From the NCBI GenBank assembly GCA_964403885.1, contig CAYOHY010000038.1:1-19213 (forward strand): DNA of 19,213 nt, read 5' to 3'. Source of the stretch: CAYOHY01 sp964403885. Lineage in GTDB: Bacteria; Actinomycetota; Coriobacteriia; Anaerosomatales; PHET01. The notes beneath the pieces are model-generated. The model worked only from the letters and a program-made list of their open reading frames with translations, had not been told where the DNA came from and did no database searches. Positions 7,011-14,600 of the stretch are shown here, one piece after another (positions within the stretch are counted from its first letter, which is position 1; every line of letters starts with the position of its first letter). The translations under genes and the position numbers were made by a program.

Positions 7011-7418
7011 TCACTTTCGTTCGTCCGCTATCAGACCCGCCAGGGTCTTCGATCCAAGGTGGTTCCTGAGCATCTCGTCGGTCTCGCACCAGACGCGGTG
7101 CACCGTGCAACTCCCGGCGTATCCGCACCACGAGGGGTCGTGTGCGCACACGGCCACCGATGGCACGCCCTGGATGGCGGTCACCACGTCGAGCAACGAG
7201 ACCTCGGCCGGGTCCTTCGCGAGCACCGCGCCCCCCTTGGCGCCTCGCACCGTGGTGATGAACTCGTGTTCGAGCAGGTCGCGCTGCACCGCACGCGCGA
7301 ACGCGTACGGCACGCCCTGCCTCTCAGCGAGCTGGCGAACGGACAGCGGGCCGCCCCCCGAGCGTGTCAGCTCGAGCAGCATGCGCAGCGCATAGTCCGT
7401 ACGCCTGGTGATCTCCAC
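7011..7418 (-). CDS. Rrf2-family regulator with cysteine cluster (NsrR/IscR-like)
   Basis: This 135-residue protein has the Rrf2 start MEITRRTDYALRMLLEL, a winged helix (about 24-67 with LSVRQLAERQGVPYAFARAVQRDL and RGAKGGA) and a dimerisation helix. Cys91, Cys98 and Cys104 (C-x6-C-x5-C) match the spacing of [2Fe-2S]- or [4Fe-4S]-binding Rrf2 proteins, and there is an additional Cys111. Such proteins sense NO (NsrR), Fe-S status (IscR) or redox; which applies here is not decidable. GTG 7418 was chosen because family homology begins exactly there; the upstream in-frame extension is Arg-rich and would span the operator. It is the first gene of an operon with cydAB, so it very likely controls the oxidase and itself. 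Confidence 0.92.
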   Translation of the reverse strand: MEITRRTDYALRMLLELTRSGGGPLSVRQLAERQGVPYAFARAVQRDLLEHEFITTVRGAKGGAVLAKDPAEVSLLDVVTAIQGVPSVAVCAHDPSWCGYAGSCTVHRVWCETDEMLRNHLGSKTLAGLIADERK

Positions 7419-7440
7419 GTGCCGTGCCCCAACCTCTGAA

Positions 7441-7484
7441 ATGCTATTCCGCGAGTAGCATATATCCAACGGCGCAGGAGTCAA
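7441..7484 (-). promoter_or_regulatory. Promoter of the rrf2-cydAB operon with overlapping operator dyad
   Basis: On the minus strand TTGACT (complement of 7479-7484) and TATGCT (complement of 7457-7462) form a -35/-10 pair with a 16-base spacer. ATGCTA-N9-TAGCAT at 7441-7461 is a perfect dyad with extra complementary positions (TC/GA) inside. It covers the -10 and the likely start site. A protein bound there would block initiation. The adjacent Rrf2 regulator is the obvious candidate; that assignment is inference. Confidence 0.65.
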
Positions 7485-7500
7485 ACGAAATCTCGACGAA

Positions 7501-7986
7501 TCAGGTGGCCAATCCCCCAAACAGAGCCCTCCGCGCGTCTTCCAGAACCTCGATCGCGTCGCGCTGCTGCGCAACGGTTCCCGTGTGGACCACCTCGATG
7601 ACCGCCTCCTGCAGCTGCCACGCAGCCTCACGCAACTCACGCCCCGCCTCTGCCTCGGCGGTCGCCGATGACTCGCCGGCGGGTGGGGCGATCCGATAGC
7701 CGATGCCCCTCACGGTCTCGATGACGTCGGGAACGACCCCCGCATCCGAGAGCTTCTGCCTGAGACGGGACACGAGGACACGCACAGACTCGGGAGAGTA
7801 GTCGCCTGTCACCTGGTCGCCCACAAGCTGATCCGCCGAGAAGACCCACCCGGGGTGCTCGGCCAAGGTCACGACGATGTCGAATTCGCGCGTGGTGAGC
7901 GGAACCTCGCGACCGTGCGCCAGCACAACGTGCTCGTGACGACGCACCTCAAGGTCACCAACGCTGATCAGATCCGCCGGCGACAT
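7501..7986 (-). CDS. Stand-alone OmpR/PhoB-type winged-helix protein without receiver domain
   Basis: This 161-residue protein has a Trans_reg_C winged-helix domain at about 8-100. It shows REVPLTTREFDIVVTLAEHPGWVFSADQL, SVRVLVSRLRQKL (recognition helix) and ETVRGIGYRI (wing). No receiver domain is present before it, which is unusual for this fold. An acidic linker (about 101-117) leads to a C-terminal helical region (118-157) that could dimerise or bind a partner. ATG 7986 was chosen over an in-frame GTG at 8040 because GGGGGGCGG precedes it at suitable spacing. It ends 17 bases before the -35 of the rrf2 promoter and is divergent from the repeat-protein gene, which it might regulate from the shared 134-base intergenic region. 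Confidence 0.85.
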   Translation of the reverse strand: MSPADLISVGDLEVRRHEHVVLAHGREVPLTTREFDIVVTLAEHPGWVFSADQLVGDQVTGDYSPESVRVLVSRLRQKLSDAGVVPDVIETVRGIGYRIAPPAGESSATAEAEAGRELREAAWQLQEAVIEVVHTGTVAQQRDAIEVLEDARRALFGGLAT

Positions 7987-8120
7987 CGGCGTACCGCCCC
8001 CCAACAACGACCCTCCATAGAGAGGTACCCAAATGTTCACGCTGCGTTGCCCGCAGGTTCATTCAGGGGGGTCATCAACACAGTGATAGACGCTTCGACT
8101 GCCGTAAGGGGGTGTTGAAG

Positions 8121-8447
8121 ATGACACCGAAGAAGTATCGGATCAGCGCGATCACGCGCTGGACGGTGGTCGTGCTCGCACTTGTGCTCGTGATGGGGAT
8201 AACCCCGATGGCGTACGCCATGTTCGACGAGTTTGGCGGGGCATCATTCTCCGCGCCGTACGCTCCGTACACGGCCACCAAGATCCTGACCCCGCAGGAG
8301 GCCAACGCTCCGTATGCGCCCTACACTGCGGGTCCGGTTGTGCGTGAGACGCGTCCGTACGCGCCCTACACCGCGGGGCCAGTGGTACCCGAGGTTCGCG
8401 GGGAGCCGCCGGTCAATCCGCGTATCGGCAACTTCCTCGAGTGGTAG
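8121..8447 (+). CDS. Small exported protein with PYAPYTAGPVV repeats
   Basis: This 108-residue protein begins with a basic N-region and a hydrophobic core (WTVVVLALVLVMGITPMAYA, 14-33), so it is secreted or anchored, with AYA a possible cleavage site. The mature part is built on repeats: PYAPYTA at 46-52 and PYAPYTAGPVV at 64-74 and 79-89. A proline-rich tail ends RIGNFLEW. No catalytic residues or cysteines are seen. Extended Tyr/Pro repeats suggest a surface or protein-binding role; I do not recognise the family. ATG 8121 was chosen because AAGGGGGTG (8106-8114) sits 6 bases ahead. It is convergent with the HEVWH gene, 31 bases apart. Confidence 0.75.
   Translation: MTPKKYRISAITRWTVVVLALVLVMGITPMAYAMFDEFGGASFSAPYAPYTATKILTPQEANAPYAPYTAGPVVRETRPYAPYTAGPVVPEVRGEPPVNPRIGNFLEW
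8256..8387 (+). repeat. Coding repeats of the PYAPYTA unit
   Basis: The copies are at 8256-8276 (seven codons), 8310-8342 and 8355-8387 (eleven codons each). Copies 2 and 3 encode identical residues but differ at six third codon positions. The repeat is therefore maintained at protein level and is not a recent DNA duplication. Confidence 0.85.
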
Positions 8448-8478
8448 CTGTCGACAGTCGCCTGAAAGGGGGCGAGTG

Positions 8479-8985
8479 CTATTTCAGTAGATAGTCAGAC
8501 GAGTTGCGTGGAGGCAGATCCTCGCCCCAATCAATCCGGCCGTTGTCGCGCCAATCGATGACATGCCAGACCTCGTGGGCGAGGATCTCGTCTAGTAGGA
8601 CGGTGTGCGTGGGACTGACCACGATCTCTTTGTCCTCGTAGTACGCGACCGCCTCTTTGTTCTCCGGGGTCACGCCCATCCTCACCGTGGTGCCGTCGAG
8701 GTACCGGTACGTCTTGGCGAGATTGCCGAGCAGCTCGTTGGCGCGCTTGGTCTCGGCTTGCAGCGCGGCCTCGGTGGCGGACAGGGAGCGGGCCGACGAC
8801 GAGTGTCGTGGACCGTTACCGGTGGACGCAGGAGGCGTGTGGGGTGATCGGGCGGCCTGGGGAGCGGCGCCGCTTCGCGCGGCCTTGGCGACCGGGGCGG
8901 CGAACGCGAACGCCGTCAGCAGAAGAGTCCCGGCCAACAGAATCGACGGGACCGCGACCTTCACCATGTGGTGCGGTGTCCTCAT
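8479..8985 (-). CDS. Small exported zincin-like protein (HEVWH)
   Basis: This protein of up to 168 residues has an N-terminal signal or anchor (hydrophobic 11-30, AFAAPVAKA), then a low-complexity Ala/Ser/Pro linker (31-70), a helix (70-92) and a compact C-terminal domain. HEVWH at 137-141 within ILAHEVWHVID is the HExxH zinc-binding and catalytic signature. The third ligand is uncertain; Asp144, Asp152 or Glu155 are candidates. At about 75 residues after the linker it is much smaller than most metalloproteases, so it is a minimal peptidase or a non-catalytic zincin. The start may be ATG 8985 or ATG 8967; AGGA lies about 11 bases before the latter. It is convergent with the repeat-protein gene and 82 bases downstream of a MarR gene on the same strand. 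Confidence 0.75.
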   Translation of the reverse strand: MRTPHHMVKVAVPSILLAGTLLLTAFAFAAPVAKAARSGAAPQAARSPHTPPASTGNGPRHSSSARSLSATEAALQAETKRANELLGNLAKTYRYLDGTTVRMGVTPENKEAVAYYEDKEIVVSPTHTVLLDEILAHEVWHVIDWRDNGRIDWGEDLPPRNSSDYLLK

Positions 8986-9067
8986 ACCCCATCAGGCAAG
9001 CGAGGTCCGTGCCGAAGCGCGACGCGCGGTCGAATACCTCTGGGGGTTTAGCGACTCTCGAGGAGCG

Positions 9068-9541
9068 CTACTCGGCGACAGCCGAGCATGCGCGGTCCTC
9101 AGCGCCGGCCGCAGCACGCGCCAAAGCGCGCAATCCGCGAGCAAGCGCTTCCACATCCTCATCGCTCATGGCGCTCAGCCACAGCTCAGCGTGCTCTCGC
9201 CTGCCCTGCCGAAGCTCGGACACGAGCTCCGCGCCCATCGGTGTGGCCGTGAGGATCGACCGACGCCGGTCCGCGGGGTCAGAGCCGCGATTGACGTAAC
9301 CGCGCCTGACAAGTTGCTCCACGAGCTGGCTCGCAGCCGGCTCACCGATCGAGAGACTGCGCGCAAGCTCGGTCACGCACGATCCCTCGGAGCTGGCGAT
9401 GGCGATCAACGCCTTGAGCTGTGCCATGGGAAGCCCAAGCTCCAGCCAGACGGGAAGGCTGACGCGGTGCAGCTCGGAGTTCACGAGGCGCAGGTCGCAG
9501 ACGGCTTGGGCCTCTGTGATCGCGCGATAGGTGGTGGACAT
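9068..9541 (-). CDS. MarR-family regulator
   Basis: This 157-residue protein is a clear MarR. It has helices at 5-40, a winged helix at about 52-105 (VTELARSLSIGEPAASQLVEQLVRRGYV) with the wing motif SDPADRRRSILTATPMGAELV, and a C-terminal dimerisation helix. The length is usual for the family. Cys15 and Cys55 are present, with no obvious sensor motif. The start at 9541 has an AGAGAGAG stretch 3-10 bases ahead. It reads toward the zincin-like gene, 82 bases away, so the two could share a transcript. Ligand and target are unknown. Confidence 0.88.
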   Translation of the reverse strand: MSTTYRAITEAQAVCDLRLVNSELHRVSLPVWLELGLPMAQLKALIAIASSEGSCVTELARSLSIGEPAASQLVEQLVRRGYVNRGSDPADRRRSILTATPMGAELVSELRQGRREHAELWLSAMSDEDVEALARGLRALARAAAGAEDRACSAVAE

Positions 9542-9600
9542 ACGCTCTCTCTATCAATGACGCGGCGGCCGTCGGGGCCCGCACGTGCGGACGAGCGCCA

Positions 9601-9660
9601 TCAGGGTAGTTAATTAGTTCGGATAGTGCAATCCAATCGCCAGGCGTGATATATTCAGGG
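9601..9660. promoter_or_regulatory. AT-rich divergent control region between MarR and the hypothetical gene
   Basis: The 236-base gap between the MarR gene and the gene at 9778 holds an AT-rich island in a GC-rich genome. On the plus strand TGATATATT at 9648-9656 reads as an extended -10 (TGn plus TATATT, hexamer at 9650-9655) with only a poor -35. At 9607-9626 the minus strand shows ACTA three times at 8-9 base steps around a TAATTA core. This is a plausible MarR binding area, though not a clean dyad. Confidence 0.35.
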
Positions 9661-9777
9661 TTCAACCGCTGACGCACTTCTATCGCTCGCGCGCCGTCAG
9701 CGCACCCGAGTCAATCGTCTCAGACCGGTCCTTTTCGCGAGCACGTGACTGATCTTTGCGACCAGGAGGTCTTTGTC

Positions 9778-10053
9778 GTGGCTATGATGTCCAGGCAGCG
9801 TCCGCAGGTGGACCCCGACGCCGAACCTGTCGTCTACGATGACGGTGGCAGTGGTCTGCTCGAGGCGTGCAAGCAGCGCTTCGAGTCGTTTGGCTGCGAG
9901 ATCACCTGCGACTCGCGCCACACCGTGTGGGTCAAGACCGCCGACGGCACCCGCTCGGTGGGCCTGTCACCGTGGCTTGTGAACCGCCGCTCACTCGAAG
10001 ATGTCCTCGACGGCGTCGACGCCAAGCTCGGAATCTGCGCCAACGCCAGCTAG
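9778..10053 (+). CDS. Hypothetical protein, 91 residues
   Basis: I do not recognise this protein. It is soluble and acidic, with no signal peptide or membrane helix. The middle (about 19-70) looks like a small alpha/beta fold: a helix SGLLEACKQRFESFGCEI, then strands CDSRHTVWVKTADGTRSVGL, then PWLVNRRSLEDVLDGVDAKLG. Three cysteines are at 32, 40 and 44. The start was set at GTG 9778 because AGGAGGT (9764-9770) is 7 bases ahead; the in-frame GTG at 9745 has no RBS and would include the Shine-Dalgarno region. A hairpin 42 bases after the stop separates it from the next gene. Confidence 0.65.
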   Translation: MAMMSRQRPQVDPDAEPVVYDDGGSGLLEACKQRFESFGCEITCDSRHTVWVKTADGTRSVGLSPWLVNRRSLEDVLDGVDAKLGICANAS

Positions 10054-10094
10054 TCGCACGCTCCCCCGCTCTTGTCAGTGCAAGCCGTATGATG

Positions 10095-10123
10095 ACCGTT
10101 ACAAGCGCATCCGCTTGAACGGT
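10095..10123 (+). terminator. Hairpin with U-rich tail after the hypothetical gene
   Basis: The arms at 10095-10107 and 10112-10123 pair over 12 bp with one bulged A at 10101 and a CATC tetraloop. TGTTTGC follows. This fits an intrinsic terminator for the gene ending at 10053. It is only 24 bases before the phosphodiesterase start, so it could instead attenuate that gene. Confidence 0.6.
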
Positions 10124-10146
10124 TGTTTGCGATGCCGGGGGGCTGC

Positions 10147-10965
10147 ATGAACAGATGGTTGATCGTGGGCGCGATCACGCTCGTGATCGTGGGTGCGGCC
10201 TACTGGTACCTCACGGGTGGGATGACCGGCCGCGCGACGCCCCCGTGGCTCACACGCAGCGCCATCGCCCACAAGGGAATCTGGACCGAGTCCGCCACGC
10301 GCCCCGAGAACTCACTGGCCTCGTTCCAGGCAGCGCTCGATCGCGGCCTACCCGTCGAGCTTGACGTGCAGCTCAGCTCAGACGGCCACGTGGTGGTCTT
10401 CCACGACTACGAGCTCGAGCGCATGACAGGCGAACCAGGCAAACTCGCCGACAAGACCCTCTCACAGCTCCAGGGGCTGCGCCTGCTCGGCGGATCCGAG
10501 ACGATTCCCTCCCTCAGCCAGGTGCTCGAACTCGTTGACGGCCGCGTGCCGCTGTACGTCGAGATCAAGAACGAGGGCACCGTCGGGGACCTTGAGGACG
10601 CCGTCGCCCGGGACCTGGCAGGCTACGACGGGCCCGTCGCCGTCATGTCCTTCAACCCCTACACGTTGGCGCGCATGGCGAAGGTAGCGCCCGCCATTCC
10701 CCGAGGTCAGCTCTCGAGCGCTTTCCATGGCGAGGACCTCGCGTTCTACGAAGTCTTCTTGCTTCGCAACCTGATGATGAACTGGACGAGCAGACCGGAC
10801 TTCATCGCCTACGATCTCCAGGAGCTCCCGACACTTGGCACTCGCATCCAGAAGCTTCGGGGCCGCCCGCTCATCGGCTGGACCGCAAAGACCCAAACGG
10901 AGCGATCGGACGCCGAGAAGCACTGCGCCGCGGTGATCTGTGACCCCGAGGGGCTGCCCCGATGA
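10147..10965 (+). CDS. Membrane-anchored glycerophosphodiester phosphodiesterase
   Basis: This 272-residue protein has one N-terminal transmembrane helix (5-22) and a GDPD TIM-barrel outside it. Family residues are His42 (AHKG, with Lys in place of the usual Arg), Glu54 (RPENS), Glu71 and Asp73 (ELDVQLSSDG), His86 (VFHD), Lys141 (YVEIKNE) and Trp245 (GWT). The known reaction hydrolyses glycerophosphodiesters to glycerol-3-phosphate and an alcohol, using a divalent metal. Being anchored, it may act on lipid headgroups or teichoic-acid-like polymers at the cell surface, which is inference. ATG 10147 has a G-rich RBS 5 bases ahead and gives a proper anchor start. Its stop overlaps the next start (ATGA). 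Confidence 0.93.
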   Translation: MNRWLIVGAITLVIVGAAYWYLTGGMTGRATPPWLTRSAIAHKGIWTESATRPENSLASFQAALDRGLPVELDVQLSSDGHVVVFHDYELERMTGEPGKLADKTLSQLQGLRLLGGSETIPSLSQVLELVDGRVPLYVEIKNEGTVGDLEDAVARDLAGYDGPVAVMSFNPYTLARMAKVAPAIPRGQLSSAFHGEDLAFYEVFLLRNLMMNWTSRPDFIAYDLQELPTLGTRIQKLRGRPLIGWTAKTQTERSDAEKHCAAVICDPEGLPR

Positions 10966-11522
10966 CCGAGGCACACACCGCCTACGTCGCACTCCTGCGC
11001 GGGGTCAATGTGGGTGGGAACCGCAAGGTCGAGATGAAGCGCCTCAGGGCGGTGTTCGAAGACGCGGGCATGGAGCGCGTGAGCACCTACATCAACTCGG
11101 GAAACGTGCTGTTTCACACAGAACCCGAGGCCCTCGAGACACTCACACGTCGGCTCTCGGACGCTATCGAGATTGCGTTCGGTTTCGCCGTCGACGTTCT
11201 GGTGATTCGCGGCGAGGACCTGCTCGCCATCGCACGCGCCCTTCCCCCGGACTGGGCCAACGATGAGGCCTACCGGTGTGACGTGCTGTTCCTGTGGCCG
11301 ACCGTCGACATGCCGACCGTCGTCGCGGAGCTGCCGCTCAAGCCGGACGTGGGCGAGACGCTCTACGTGCCGGGCGCGGTGTTGTGGCACGTCCCCCGCT
11401 CGATGGTCACACGCAGCGGAATCACAAAGCTTATAGGGACGCCGCTCTACTCCCAGATGACCGTGCGCAACTGCAACACCGTGCGCCGGCTCGCCGAGCT
11501 GCTGTCCGACGTGACGCGCTGA
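10962..11522 (+). CDS. DUF1697 family protein
   Basis: This 186-residue soluble protein has the DUF1697 start YVALLRGVNVGGNRKVEMKRL, then TYINSGNVLF (about 43-52). Family features continue with DDxAYRCDVLFLW and a C-terminal RSGITKLIGTPLYSQMTVRNCNTVRRLAELL. The length is typical. The family is widespread and its biochemical function is unknown. The start ATG overlaps the phosphodiesterase stop as ATGA, so the two are translationally coupled. Whether they act in one pathway is not evident; DUF1697 genes occur in many contexts. Confidence 0.92.
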   Translation: MTEAHTAYVALLRGVNVGGNRKVEMKRLRAVFEDAGMERVSTYINSGNVLFHTEPEALETLTRRLSDAIEIAFGFAVDVLVIRGEDLLAIARALPPDWANDEAYRCDVLFLWPTVDMPTVVAELPLKPDVGETLYVPGAVLWHVPRSMVTRSGITKLIGTPLYSQMTVRNCNTVRRLAELLSDVTR

Positions 11523-11548
11523 ATCGGGTGCCGGTCGGGGGTGGTCGA

Positions 11549-11576
11549 CGGAGCGTGTGACCCACATCACGCTCCG
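11549..11576. promoter_or_regulatory. Perfect 9-bp dyad containing a CRP-like motif
   Basis: CGGAGCGTG (11549-11557) and CACGCTCCG (11568-11576) are perfect inverted repeats 10 bases apart. Within it, TGTGA-CCCACA-TCACG (11556-11571) matches 9 of 10 conserved positions of the CRP consensus TGTGA-N6-TCACA. It lies 26 bases after the DUF1697 stop and 49 before the protease start, with a possible -10 (GATAAC) at 11601-11606. As RNA it is a stable hairpin but has no U-tract. It is an operator, a terminator, or both. Confidence 0.5.
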
Positions 11577-11624
11577 CGAAACCGGATCCCCGCGGGTGCC
11601 GATAACGACACTCGGAGGTTCAAC

Positions 11625-14600
11625 ATGTTGAAGCGCACCCTTTCGAGCACGCTCGCACTGGCCATCGCGGCATCAGGCATCATCGTGTCCGCGCCTGCGT
11701 ACGCGGCCGACTACCCGTCTGTCGCATCGACGCCGTCGGGCGTCGTCGCCGCCCTCACGGCGCCTTCCGACAGGCACACTCCGGCGCTCGCGAGCGCACC
11801 GGCGATCCCGCCCGGCAGCAAGGCCGCGTCGAGCCGCAGGATGCTTGTCGAGCTGAGTCCCGGCGTCTCACAGGCCCGTTTGCGCGCTGCGGGAAACGCC
11901 CTCGGCTATCGCGTGGTTCAAACACTGCCTCAGATCGGCTGGGCGGTCGTGACGCCCAAGGATGCCCACACGTCCGCGGCGACCGTGGGCCTTCGCACCA
12001 AGCGCGCGAAGCTGGCGACCCGCGTGCGGCCCGAGGCCTGGATGCAGGCCGCCTACACGCCCAGCGACCCCTACTATCAATACCAGTGGGGCTTCGAGAA
12101 CAACGGCGTGTGGGGCGGTACCCGCGGTATGGACGCTCGTATGCCCGCGGCATGGGACTGGTCACGGGGCAAGGACGTCGTGGCGGCCGTCGTCGACACC
12201 GGCGTCGACTTCTCGAATCCCGATCTGGCCGGCCAGCAGTGGGTCAACTCCGACGAGATCGCCGGCAACGGCGTGGATGACGACGGCAACGGCTACATCG
12301 ACGACGTCAACGGCTGGGACTTCTACCGCGCCGAGTCGAGCGTGTTCGACGCCGTAGACGGCGACAAGCACGGCACCCACGTGGCGGGCACCATCGCCGC
12401 CGCGACCGACAACGGCATCGGCGGCGCGGGCACGGCTCCGCAGGCCCGGGTCATGTCACTGAAGTTCCTCGGCCCCATGGGAGGCAGCGACGCCAACGGC
12501 GCGGCCGCGATCATCTACGCCGCCAACAACGGCGCGGACGTCATCAATGCCTCATGGGGCGGTACCACCGGTTCGGCGGTCATGGCGGACGCCCTCGCAT
12601 ACGCGGCGTCGAAGGGCGTGCTCGTGGTGTGCGCCGCAGGCAACAACGGCACCAACAACGACACCACTCCGTTCTACCCCGCGGCCTTCCCCGCGACGAA
12701 CGTGGTGTCCGTGGCGGCCTTGGATCGCTATGACGGCCTGGCCTCCTACTCGAACCGAGGCGCGACCTCCGTCGACCTCGGTGCGCCGGGAGACTCGATC
12801 CTGTCGGCTCAGCCCGTCCTGGGCGCCTCGCTCTACGCCGCCAAGGACGCCTACCGCGTGGTGTATCACGCGTTTCCCGTCGAAAGCATCGACGACGTGT
12901 CCGCCCGCGACGCCCTGATTCTGAAGTCGATGGACAGGCTGGGCGCCACGCCGTCAACGCCGGTCATGATCGTGGACGACAGTTGGCCCACCGCGAGCGG
13001 CGAGACCGCGGGAGCGAGGGCCTCCGCCTACACGTCGGCGCTTGCGAAGGCCGGCTACTCCTCGGTGAGCACGTGGGCGACCAACGTGAGCGGCATCCCG
13101 TCGGCGGCCACGCTGAGCGGCAAGACCGTCATCTGGTTCACCGGCGCCTCGACGTTCAGGTTCTCGCCGTGGAACTACTACGGCACGTTCTCGTCCACGG
13201 AGCGCACCACCATCGGCACCTACCTCACCGGCGGGGGCCGCATCCTCATCTCCAGCGGCGAGGTAGGCGCGGACACGGCCTGGATCGGCGGCTCCGCGCT
13301 CACGTGGTACCGCACCTACCTGCATGCCGCCCTGGTCGATGACGACCCCTGGACCTACAAGCTCACCGACCGCGAGCCCTCACCGGGTGCGCCCTCCACG
13401 CTCACGCTCACCGATTCGCGCCGAGGAACCAACGGCTGCGACGACGTGCGCCCCTACGACGGCTACGCGCAGACGATCGCCGACTGGGACGGCCAGGCCG
13501 TCATCAGCGGTACCTCGATGGCCGCACCGCACGTGACCGGCACGATCGCACTCATGCGCGCGCGCATGCGAAACGCGTCGGCCGCGGACCTCAAAGAGCG
13601 GCTGCTCATGACGACGCGTCCCACGGCCGCGCTGAGCGGGGTCACCGTGAGTGGCGGCGCACTCGACGCCGCGGCCGCAGTGGGCCGACTCGCCGCGCCG
13701 GCGTCGTTCTCGGCGACGGCCGGGGTCATGCGTGTGGACCTGAGCTGGGCTAACGGCCAGGACTCAGACTTCGCGCTGACCCGCGTGCTCGCACGATCCG
13801 ATGCGGTGCCCACCGGTCCTGAAGATCCCGCCGCCACGGTGGCCTACGAGGGCTCAGGCACGTCGGCGAGCCTGACCGGGCTTGCGCCGGGGACCGTGCA
13901 CTACGCCGCGTACTCGCGCAACGCGCTGGGCACGTGGACCGAAGGCGCGTTCGCGGACGCCTCCCCGCTTTCGCCTGTGGTAGATGACTCGTACACCATG
14001 CGCTGGAACCGCGCGCTCAAGGTGGCCGCACCGGGTCTGCTCGGCAACGACCTTGATCCTGCGGGCGTCGCGACGCTCGTGACCCCGTCGGCACACGGAA
14101 CCGCCACAGTGGGAGCCGACGGCGCGTTCACCTATACGCCCCAGAACGGCTACTTCGGGGCGGACTCGTTCACCTACCGCCTGGGCAACAGCCCTGTGGC
14201 GACCGTGACCATCGACGTGCGCCGCTACCGGGTCGACTCTCTGACGCCGAGCAAAGCGGTACCGGGCACGCCGATCACCTTCACGGGCACCGGCTTCGGC
14301 CCCGAACGAGGCACCGGCTCGGTGAAGTTTGGGAAGCTCGCCGCCGAGGTGGTGTCGTGGAGCGACACATCGATCACCGCGATCGCACCCGTGGGATGTG
14401 TGCCATCGTACGCAGGCGTGGTGCAAGACGGCGTGGTCTCGAACGGCGTCTGGTTCACGCCCACGCCCAAGGTCGAGACGCTGTCGGTCACGAGTGGCGC
14501 ACCGGGGACGCTCGTGACGTTCACCGGGGCGGGCTTCGGGCTCACGCAGGGCTCCGGGTCGGTGACCTTCGCCGGCACGCAGGCCACCGTGATCGCGTGG

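Noticed and set aside
8256..8387. Possible CRISPR-like or tandem DNA repeat
   Set aside because: The units lie within a reading frame, differ at third codon positions and have no regular spacers. It is a protein repeat.
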